A stretch of DNA of 64,000 nucleotides, taken from assembly GCA_035384605.1 (NCBI GenBank), contig DAOOIV010000001.1, positions 81,283 to 145,282 of the forward strand. The letters are read 5' to 3'. The translations under genes were made by a program, and so were the position numbers. Below are positions 24,021-31,673 of this stretch, piece by piece. Below the pieces are notes generated by a model. It was not told where the DNA came from, ran no database searches, and saw only the letters and a program-made list of their open reading frames with translations. This DNA is from Phycisphaerae bacterium (lineage in GTDB: Bacteria > Planctomycetota > Phycisphaerae > UBA1845 > PWPN01). Each line of letters starts with the position of its first letter. Positions within the stretch are counted from its first letter, which is position 1.

Positions 24021-26114
24021 TCCCAGTTCCTTCGCCATTTTCTCGAAATTCTGGACACAAGCCGCCACGTCGGGGGCGTTGTTCTCCCAGTTGTGCTCGT
24101 ATTCGGCAGAGAAGACGCCCTTGAAGCCCTGCCGTTTGAGTTCGGCTAGGATGCCCTTCATGTTCGCCACGCCCTCGCCCCAGTGGACGTCGTGGGCGGT
24201 CATCGCCTTTTCGTTCAGATCTTTCAGATGCAGGCAGATGATCCGGCCTTCGAGCTTCTTGAGGCACTCGATCGGGTCAAGCCCGGACCGAAGCCAATGG
24301 CCGGTGTCGGCGCAGGCCCCGATTCTGGAGTTCGTTCCCTTGATCGCGTCCAGCACCGTGTCCGGGTTCCAGTACCGTGACGGCTTGGGATGATTGTGAA
24401 TAGCCACGTTGATTTCATACTCCTGAGTGAGCTTGTCGAGCATCTGGAAGCTGCCCGGCTCCGGCTCGGACACGATTGTTTCGATGCCCATATCCTTGGC
24501 GAACTCAAACACCTTGCGGGCTGCGGCTTCGTCATTGCCAAGGCCGACCACGCCGTAATTGACCAGTCTGATACCCGCCTCGGCCAGCTTGGTCTTGGTC
24601 GTCTGCCTCAGGTCGGGGGCCATGTCATGATCGAACTTGGCGCTGCCAAGGCCGGGGCTCAGCCTTTGGCCGGGGTAGGCTTCGATGTACTTCAGCCCGA
24701 TCGAACTGGCCTTGTCGACGGCCTCGAAGAAGGTGAACCGGTTGAATGTGTACGCCTGCGTTCCGACGCGCCAGGCCGGCTCCTTGTCACTACTCATCGG
24801 TGTGAGCTCCTTGACCCATATGCCACGGTATTCCACGTATGATGTTCGGTTGTGGGAGTCCTGGACGCCGATATAGCCCTCCAGCGGCTTGGCGGCCAGG
24901 GCCGGGATGGTCTTGGCATCGACGTCGACGACGGGGATGTTGTCCGCGAAGACCTTGTAGTGGTATCCGCGGCAGTGAATCTCGAACATGTGCCAGACGT
25001 CGGCAGTCTCGTCCGGTCGCGGATCGACGGCCACCGTTCCGTAGAGCGACCCGGTACAGTGGGCGATATCGCGAGGCTCATTGCTGATCTGGATCTCGCT
25101 GCCGGTTTCCCAAGGATAGCCCTCTGCCGCGGCTCTCACGAACACGCCCGAGTTGCCGTCCTTACCGATCCGCCACTCGACCCGCAGGATGAAATCGCGA
25201 TAAATCTTGTTCGTCCGCATCCACAAGCCGCCTTTGCCGCTCTCGCTTCGCAGAACGCCGTCGGTGAACCAGAAGCCCTTGGGATCGCCGACGATCGTCC
25301 AACCCGTAAAGTCTGTGCCGTTAAGGAGTTGAACGAAACCCTCCGTTGACGGATCGGGCAGACGGCCGGCGACAAACCGGATCGACTGCACGACCAGTCG
25401 ACGAAGGTTCGGGTTGGTGTATGCCTTGGCGTCGTGTCCGAGCTGAATGTAGACCACCGGGCTCTTGTGATAGGTGTGCGTCCAGGCAATTACCTTGTCG
25501 CTCGTCGGCTCGTCGGTGGTCAGCAATGGGTGGGTACCTTCGAGGAACTCCATGTCCTTATATGTTTCATCCTCGATCTCGAAGTCCTTCATGAAACGGG
25601 TGATGGGATGTTGCGGGTCAGCGATCTTCACCCGCACCTTGACGTCATGCTTGAACGAGGGCTTTCGTTCCGTGGGGCCGGGCTTGAGGTTGAACTTTGC
25701 CCCGATGATCTTGATCGCTTCGGGCCAGTCCTGGTAGTCCCCTGCAGCATGGTGCATGGCCACCAGCGGCTTACCCTTCTTCAACAAGGCCTCAAGGTTC
25801 TTGCGGGATTCCTCGGTGATCTGCGAGTACATGTCGTACCAGACCATCACATCGTAGCTGTCGGCCTTGTCCGGGGCGAACCACTTCTGGGCCTCGGGCT
25901 GCTGGACCTCTTCCCAGGCGACGTCCGGATGGCCGTCGAACATCTCGAAGAACTCTTTCCGCTGGAAGTCATGCCCGCCGGTGACGATGAGCACGCGGAG
26001 TTTGTTGGTCCGGACTGGCGGCTTGGGTTCCGGACCGGTATCGGCACCTAGGATGGCGGCAACACATGCGGCGAATGCGCCACAGACGATTACGCGCAGC
26101 ATCGATTTGATCAT
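24012..26114 (-). CDS. Exported ThuA - DUF1080 - sugar isomerase/epimerase fusion protein
   Basis: The 700-residue protein has a signal peptide (to about ILGADTG) and three domains. Residues about 38-250 are ThuA-like (LRVLIVTGGHDFQ, VAMHHAAGDYQDWPE). Residues about 258-440 are DUF1080, the concanavalin-like fold of 3-keto-disaccharide hydrolases (LLNGTDFTGWTIVGD, GNSGVFVRA, GSLYGTVA). Residues about 452-700 are a xylose-isomerase-like TIM barrel with probable metal ligands in VAIHNHP, GACADTGHW, CLHLKD and FSAEYEHN. Each domain is common in planctomycete sugar catabolism; finding all three in one chain is unusual. The start at 26114 is chosen because AGAGG is 9 bases upstream. A role in breaking down a (3-keto) glycoside is inferred. 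Confidence 0.88.
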   Translation of the reverse strand: MIKSMLRVIVCGAFAACVAAILGADTGPEPKPPVRTNKLRVLIVTGGHDFQRKEFFEMFDGHPDVAWEEVQQPEAQKWFAPDKADSYDVMVWYDMYSQITEESRKNLEALLKKGKPLVAMHHAAGDYQDWPEAIKIIGAKFNLKPGPTERKPSFKHDVKVRVKIADPQHPITRFMKDFEIEDETYKDMEFLEGTHPLLTTDEPTSDKVIAWTHTYHKSPVVYIQLGHDAKAYTNPNLRRLVVQSIRFVAGRLPDPSTEGFVQLLNGTDFTGWTIVGDPKGFWFTDGVLRSESGKGGLWMRTNKIYRDFILRVEWRIGKDGNSGVFVRAAAEGYPWETGSEIQISNEPRDIAHCTGSLYGTVAVDPRPDETADVWHMFEIHCRGYHYKVFADNIPVVDVDAKTIPALAAKPLEGYIGVQDSHNRTSYVEYRGIWVKELTPMSSDKEPAWRVGTQAYTFNRFTFFEAVDKASSIGLKYIEAYPGQRLSPGLGSAKFDHDMAPDLRQTTKTKLAEAGIRLVNYGVVGLGNDEAAARKVFEFAKDMGIETIVSEPEPGSFQMLDKLTQEYEINVAIHNHPKPSRYWNPDTVLDAIKGTNSRIGACADTGHWLRSGLDPIECLKKLEGRIICLHLKDLNEKAMTAHDVHWGEGVANMKGILAELKRQGFKGVFSAEYEHNWENNAPDVAACVQNFEKMAKELGMN

Positions 26115-26535
26115 GACTGACATCCTCTCTGTCGGAAGGGTTCTTGCTCAATTGGAGCTCATGTCCCATACGCCCCCACTCAGACCGGCCGGCAGCCGGT
26201 CCCACACGGGTCTGGGGACAGGCTGCTGTCCCGGCCATGCCATGGTGGGGCCATCTTGCACGGCCCTGGCTTCAAGATCAAGCGCACAGCTACCGGAATG
26301 TGATGCGGCCGACCGTGGCACTTTGGGCGGCCCTTGCCGAAACCGGAGCACAGACCAGGAGCCGGACCACAAGAGGGCCAAACCCCGAAGAAGTCGCTCC
26401 CTTCCGGCTTCGCGGGCAGGCTACGCCGGGACGGGGACGACCGCCCCGGTCAACAGTGGGGTGCGGTTTCGAGAAAACCCTGAAAAACTCGCAGCGGCTT
26501 GACCTGGAGACCGACGTGGTTGAAGCTGTTCCGAC
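26115..26535. other. Divergent intergenic region
   Basis: This 421-base gap lies between the ThuA-DUF1080 gene (minus) and a membrane-protein gene (plus). A TTGACC stands upstream of the plus-strand gene but without a clear -10 box. Nothing else was recognised. Confidence 0.4.
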
Positions 26536-27408
26536 ATGTCCAAGCCGTCCGGTGAATACAGACCCGACCGCCGGGCTCGGAAATGGCGGCTGCTGAGCTT
26601 GTTCTCGGGTTTACTCCTGGCCGCTTGTTTTCTTCTACCGGCCGTTCAGGGTTGCAATGGACCGATCGTCCCTGCGGCGTCGCTGGTCTGGGAGCTGAGT
26701 GACGCTTGGAACGGTTCGTGGCTAATCGACGTTGTCGCCGTTGTCGTCGTGTATTTTGTGGCCTACGCGTTCGGCGCCGCCCTGATGATCGGTGCCCTGG
26801 CAGCGCTCGTCGCCTGGCCCAAGCTCCGAAGCGCAAGCACGCTGGCGGTCATCATTCTGCTGGCCTACGCAGCCGTTGTCGTGCTGGCGTCCACACTACG
26901 GCAAGGATTCACGAATGGGTGGGCCCCCTCTTCGTGGACGACTCAGGATTATGTCAATCTGGTGTTCGGCCTGTTGTGTTCCCCCCTTTTGCTGGCAGGA
27001 ACGATCTTCGCGATCCGCCGTCGGCACCAGCGTCGTCTCTGCCTCTGGTTCCTTGGCGGTTTGTCGGGGTTAGCCTGGTTCAGTTACTGGCCGATCTTCA
27101 GCAACCCGCTATACGGTCTTTACTTGTCGTTGGCTGCATGCCTGCTGATCGTCCTGGCCTCGGTGGGCGAGGCGGCCGTGCTCACCGACCAGTCCTGGCT
27201 GCGCACGTTCGGACAGTTGTTGACCTGCCGACTGGCACCCTTTTACGACCCGAAGGGCCGCTGCCCGGGTTGTGATTACTACCTCTACGGCCTGACCGAG
27301 CAACGTTGCCCGGAATGCGGTCGGCCGTTCACGTTTGATGAGTTGAATGCGACGCCGGAGGAGCTGAGTTTCGCCTCGACACCCCTGTGCCGTAATCGGG
27401 ACGGCTGA
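26536..27408 (+). CDS. Membrane protein with C-terminal zinc ribbon, unknown function
   Basis: The 290-residue protein has about six hydrophobic segments (residues 18-38, 62-95, 100-120, 140-160, 170-190 and 195-215). A cytoplasmic tail follows with a C-P-G-C / C-P-E-C-G zinc ribbon (CPGCDYYLYGLTEQRCPECG, about residues 248-267). Such rubredoxin-like knuckles after a membrane bundle recur in planctomycete proteins of unknown role. The stop overlaps the next possible start (TGATG at 27406-27410), suggesting one transcript with the radical SAM gene. No enzymatic motif is seen. Confidence 0.72.
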   Translation: MSKPSGEYRPDRRARKWRLLSLFSGLLLAACFLLPAVQGCNGPIVPAASLVWELSDAWNGSWLIDVVAVVVVYFVAYAFGAALMIGALAALVAWPKLRSASTLAVIILLAYAAVVVLASTLRQGFTNGWAPSSWTTQDYVNLVFGLLCSPLLLAGTIFAIRRRHQRRLCLWFLGGLSGLAWFSYWPIFSNPLYGLYLSLAACLLIVLASVGEAAVLTDQSWLRTFGQLLTCRLAPFYDPKGRCPGCDYYLYGLTEQRCPECGRPFTFDELNATPEELSFASTPLCRNRDG

Positions 27409-27692
27409 TGGCGAGCGATCCAACGCATGATTCCGGCGCCGGGCGGGTGGCTTTGGCGGCTTTTCTTGAGACGCGTCGAGGGGTCTACTCGCCCCGACCC
27501 AAGCTCGTACGCCAATGCATGAGTGGTTATCGGAGACGGCATGAGAATCGTCGACTTCGCCTGCATTGCCTCAACTCGACAGACTCCTCGCCTGCGTTTA
27601 TCCTGTTTGCGTCGGCAATTGAGGTCGAAAGACGACACGACGTCCGGCGACAACCGGAGCCCGGTTCGCCTGATCAGCGGAGTTGCTTTGTC

Positions 27693-29489
27693 ATGGAGAT
27701 ACCGCGTCGGGCACGCGGCGATGAGTTGCTCAAGCCGGGCCAGATGACCGGCCTGCGAGAATCCCTGCGCCGAATCTCGGGCAAGCACGACCTGGCAAGC
27801 GTGATCGCCTGCGCCTTCGACCATCGCACACGAATGCTCCCTTTTATTTACGCCGACACCCGCATGGCTCCCGCCGGCGTGAGGGCGATCGGCTCGGCGA
27901 TGGCGGACGTCGGGTTTTCGAAGACCCGTATCGTGCTGCAACAGTGGAATCCCAACTTCAAGCCCAGCCTGATGCGGCTCGACGGTCGCGTTCCCGATCT
28001 CTTCATGGTTTCGAGCATGCAGATTCACACCGCTCAGTGCCATGCCCTGATTCGCGACGCCTGCCGTATCGACCCTTCCAAGAGACCCTTGATCATCGCC
28101 GGAGGCCCGAAGGTCATTTACGAACCATGGGATGTGTTCAGTTCTGATCCTCGGCAGCCCTGGGGTGCCGACGTGGCCGTGACCGGCGAGGAATATGTGC
28201 TGCTGAGTCTAATGGAGGTCCTGCTGAGCGTGCGAGCGGAAGGCGAACCGTTGCGGTCAGCCTTTCGACGAGCCCGTGACGGCGGCATGCTCGATGGGAT
28301 CCCCGGGCTGGTGTACTCTTTGGGTGAGAAAGACGGCGTAGCCGAAGAGCTTGTCGACACCGGCACACAACGGCTGCTGAGCGACCTCGACGAGCTGCCG
28401 CACCCGGTTTTGGGGTATCGACTGCTTGAGCCGCCGAGCCGCGAGGCCACCCTGGCCGCCGAGAGCCTGCAGGCCGGCCGCGTGCGGAAGTACAGCCCGC
28501 TGGCGTCGCTGGTGCTGACCTTCGGCTGCAAGTTCAACTGTCCCTATTGCCCCATACCGGCATATAACCAACGACAGCATCGGGCCAAGAGCGGGGCGCG
28601 CATTGCCGACGAGTTCATCCGGCTGCACCAGGAATATGGCATCCGCTATTTCTTCGGGACGGACGACAACTTCTTCAACAACAAGCAACGGACGCTGGGA
28701 ATTGTCGAGACTCTGGCCCGCAGTGCGATCAACGGAGGCAAGTTCCGCAAGACGGTCCGCTGGGCGACCGAAGTAACGGTTCACGACACCCTGCAAATGC
28801 GGGATCACCTCTCACTTGTTCGGGCAGGCGGGATAAGGGCCCTGTGGCTTGGTGTGGAAGATATGACGGGCGCACTGATTCGGAAGGGCCAGAGCGTCGA
28901 TGGGACCGAAGAGGTGTTTCGTCTCTTATCGAGACACGGCATTGTTCCGATGCCCATGATGATGCACCACGATGGCCAGCCCTTGTATACGCGCGGCAGC
29001 CCCTGCGGCCTGCTGAACCAGGTGCGTTTGCTTCGCCGAGCCGGGGCTGCCGGCCTGCAGGTGTTGATGATTACCCCGGCAACGGGATCCAGGGGATATG
29101 AAGAAAGCTTCACTTCCGGCCTGACGTACGCTATCGCAGCCGGTCGCCAGGTCGAGCAGCACATGCTGGACGGCAACTATGTGGTGGCATCCCGGGACCC
29201 GCGGCCCTGGCGCAAACAGTTGAACATCATGCTGGCGTACCTCTACTTCTACAATCCGCTGCGCTTTCTCCGGGCAATCATCCGGCCCAGGACCAGGCTT
29301 TATCTCGCGGATGCTATGATGCAGGTTCTCGGAATGTGGGGCACCATTCAGACCGTTCGGCGCACGCTTGGCTGGGCATTGTGTCTGAAGCGAGGCCCGA
29401 TCAGGCGGCACACTCGCCCGCCACAGCCCGCCGTCCCTGTGCGGAAAGCGGCTGTCTCGACGTCGGTTCTGGCCCAGGCGGATGCGTAA
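27693..29489 (+). CDS. B12-binding-type radical SAM protein
   Basis: The 598-residue protein has an N-terminal cobalamin-binding-like Rossmann region (FIYADTRMAPAGVRAIG, then PDLFMVSSMQIH and PLIIAGGPKVIYEP) followed by a radical SAM core with the 4Fe-4S motif FGCKFNCPYC (Cys279, 283, 286). The conserved glycine and TDDNFF segment follow. The C-terminus has hydrophobic/basic helices (LNIMLAYLYFYNPLRFL) that may sit on the membrane. Relatives handle varied methylations or rearrangements; the substrate is unknown. The frame is open back to 27408, overlapping the previous stop, but residues before 27693 are low-complexity and Arg-rich, so ATG 27693 is preferred with moderate certainty. Confidence 0.85.
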   Translation: MEIPRRARGDELLKPGQMTGLRESLRRISGKHDLASVIACAFDHRTRMLPFIYADTRMAPAGVRAIGSAMADVGFSKTRIVLQQWNPNFKPSLMRLDGRVPDLFMVSSMQIHTAQCHALIRDACRIDPSKRPLIIAGGPKVIYEPWDVFSSDPRQPWGADVAVTGEEYVLLSLMEVLLSVRAEGEPLRSAFRRARDGGMLDGIPGLVYSLGEKDGVAEELVDTGTQRLLSDLDELPHPVLGYRLLEPPSREATLAAESLQAGRVRKYSPLASLVLTFGCKFNCPYCPIPAYNQRQHRAKSGARIADEFIRLHQEYGIRYFFGTDDNFFNNKQRTLGIVETLARSAINGGKFRKTVRWATEVTVHDTLQMRDHLSLVRAGGIRALWLGVEDMTGALIRKGQSVDGTEEVFRLLSRHGIVPMPMMMHHDGQPLYTRGSPCGLLNQVRLLRRAGAAGLQVLMITPATGSRGYEESFTSGLTYAIAAGRQVEQHMLDGNYVVASRDPRPWRKQLNIMLAYLYFYNPLRFLRAIIRPRTRLYLADAMMQVLGMWGTIQTVRRTLGWALCLKRGPIRRHTRPPQPAVPVRKAAVSTSVLAQADA

Positions 29490-29511
29490 GACGAACCCGC
29501 ATCGGCGTGAT

Positions 29512-31266
29512 TCAACGAGCACCCAGGACGGCCACGTTGTCGATGCGGCCCGAGTCGCTGAAGGTGTTGAATTGCCACACAAGCCGCAGCGCGAAGTCGG
29601 GGTTGTCTGCCGTTCCTTGAGCTGTTGAGAGATCGACCACTTTTCGAGTCCATTCGGCGGGCAGGTCACCGGCCTTGAAGACGCGGGCGGTTGTCCACGG
29701 CCCCTCTGGTCCCGTGGTGCTGTAGCAGACGCCGAGCTGATCTTCGCTGGAGCCGTCGACGCCGCCCTCAACGCCGTCGGTTTGTCCGCACGGCGGGGCG
29801 GCCAGATCGCCAATCACATCAAACTCAACTCGGATGTCTCGGAATCCTCTGGTGGAGATGGCTCGCGTCAGGATCGTCCCTTCTCGCGTGCAGCGGTTGT
29901 CATCATTGGCACCGTGACCGACCGAGAAAACGGTTCCGCCCGGATGCCCGCCAAGAACCTGCCAGGATATGCTCGCCGGCCCATACTTGCCGCCCATCCA
30001 AGTCTCCAGTCTCCAACCTTCCGGACCGGTGTTGAACGGGAACATGGCGACGGTATCGGCCGGTAGCGGCGAAACACGGACGGGCCACGTCACCTCGGCC
30101 ACGCCCCTAGTGTTGGCCGCTCGGACGGTGATGCTCCGATCGCTGCCGACGTGCTGCGCTGTTGGAGTCCAGCCACGAACGAACCCATGCCGGTCAACGG
30201 TGAGCCCGGGCGGGCCCTCAATCACCGACCAGTCGGTCGCCGGGCATCGCTGGGTCAGTGACAGTTGTTTGACGTATTCGATCCCAACCCACGCCGCGTC
30301 CGGGTCGGCCATGGCGTGCGGAAAGGCCGTCGGCCCGTCGGGCCTTGTGACTTCCCATGTGTCCGTCTTTCGAAAGACGCCTTCGTGCAGAGGGCGATAG
30401 ACATCGAAGGTCACTTCGCTGCGCCCGACGTGGACGCGGACGTAGCTGTCGTACTTGGAGTTGCCTCGCGACTGTGCAACGCTGACCTGCCAGACACCGT
30501 CTTTGAGATACCGCGCATAACGATGTATGTGCCCGTTGAAGTATGCCACCACGCGGTGGTCGCTGAGCAGTTCCCAGAGGGCATCACGCTGGGCAGGGTA
30601 CTCGTTCAGACTGTCGTTCTCATGCCGGACGTCGCCCCAATCGGCGTCCGGCTGAGGGAAGGCGGGTTCATGGGCTGCGACGAAAATCCATTTCTTGTCG
30701 GTGGCGGCAAGGTCGTCGGCCAGCCAGTAGTAGAGCTGAGGGATGACCTTGCCGGCCGTGCCCGGCCGTCGCGTACCGTGGTCCGTGCACCCGTCGTAGT
30801 AAAGATTCAAGACAACAAAGTGTGCGTCGCCGTAGTCGAATGAGTACGTGGTCGTCTCGCTGTTGAAAGGCCCGACGTTGACGATGTACGGCAACTCACG
30901 AAGGTGACTGCGGATGAACCGCATCGATTTCTCGGGCTCTTTCTGGTCGTTGTTGCCCAGCACGCAGTACCAGGGGAAGTCGGCCCCAAAGGCCTTCTTC
31001 AGCTCAATGTCCTGGGCTTCGATTCCCGGCATATGGTCGCCCACATGAATCATGAATGCACCCGGTCCACCCGTGTCCTTGATGTCCCGAAAAAGAAGAC
31101 GCAATTCGTCGGGAGCCGTAAAAGCGGCACCCTCGATGTCCGCGGTTACGGTGAAAGTGAAGGACGAAGACGAGGCGCCTTGAGAAGTACCGCATCCGCT
31201 GACCGCGTGGAACAAGATCACGCAAGCACACACGACGACAAACATAGACACGGTTCTTCCGATCAT
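29512..31266 (-). CDS. Lipoprotein metallophosphoesterase (calcineurin-like)
   Basis: The 584-residue protein has a lipoprotein signal with lipobox AVSGC (Cys25). A calcineurin-like phosphoesterase domain follows: TADIEG (motif I), HVGDHM, LGNNDQ, AAHEPAF and FNGHIHRYA. Motif I normally reads D-x-H; here Glu replaces the metal-binding His. After about residue 320 come beta-rich domains, including a putative-Ig-like segment (ITVRAANTRGVAEVTWPVRVSPLP) and a C-terminal jelly-roll-like region (about 400-584). It is probably tethered to a membrane and acts outside the cytoplasm. ATG 31266 has GGAG 12 bases upstream. It converges on the radical SAM gene with a 22-base gap. Confidence 0.82.
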   Translation of the reverse strand: MIGRTVSMFVVVCACVILFHAVSGCGTSQGASSSSFTFTVTADIEGAAFTAPDELRLLFRDIKDTGGPGAFMIHVGDHMPGIEAQDIELKKAFGADFPWYCVLGNNDQKEPEKSMRFIRSHLRELPYIVNVGPFNSETTTYSFDYGDAHFVVLNLYYDGCTDHGTRRPGTAGKVIPQLYYWLADDLAATDKKWIFVAAHEPAFPQPDADWGDVRHENDSLNEYPAQRDALWELLSDHRVVAYFNGHIHRYARYLKDGVWQVSVAQSRGNSKYDSYVRVHVGRSEVTFDVYRPLHEGVFRKTDTWEVTRPDGPTAFPHAMADPDAAWVGIEYVKQLSLTQRCPATDWSVIEGPPGLTVDRHGFVRGWTPTAQHVGSDRSITVRAANTRGVAEVTWPVRVSPLPADTVAMFPFNTGPEGWRLETWMGGKYGPASISWQVLGGHPGGTVFSVGHGANDDNRCTREGTILTRAISTRGFRDIRVEFDVIGDLAAPPCGQTDGVEGGVDGSSEDQLGVCYSTTGPEGPWTTARVFKAGDLPAEWTRKVVDLSTAQGTADNPDFALRLVWQFNTFSDSGRIDNVAVLGAR

Positions 31267-31673
31267 GGTTGTGTATTCTCCGACAGTAAGTGCTCCGGGT
31301 TCACGTTTTGCCGCCGGTCCCGCATCGCTTCCACCAATCCTGTCAGCGAACAAGCATACCACACCAAAGCCTCGAAAACAGACAGTCGCAAGGCCGTCCA
31401 GAACCGGTGCGCATCGGTCGATGCCCCGAGTTGACCCGAGGATTGTCATGAGCAATAATAAGAGTTGCGGTTGCCCCTCGTTGCATCTGGAAGGTCGGTA
31501 TCCATGCGCCGAAAGTGCGCGCTGATGCCGCGGATCGACTGGATGGCCGGGAGGGTTTGCGATCCTTGCAGTGAACCTCATTCCTTTGTGAGACCGAGCA
31601 TCCCGTTCGAGACGATACCCGAAGGAAGCCGCTTGTAAAGACGTTTTTGTCTGTCCTGATGAGGAGTGATTCA
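31267..31673. other. Divergent intergenic region
   Basis: This 407-base gap separates the lipoprotein phosphoesterase (minus) and a secreted protein (plus). It contains the plus-strand promoter at 31431-31459. No gene or known RNA was recognised. Confidence 0.45.
31431..31459 (+). promoter_or_regulatory. Sigma-70-type promoter for the CBM9-like secreted protein
   Basis: TTGACC (31431-31436) and AATAAT (31454-31459) are exactly 17 bases apart, each matching the consensus at five of six positions. The predicted leader is about 205 bases. Confidence 0.5.
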
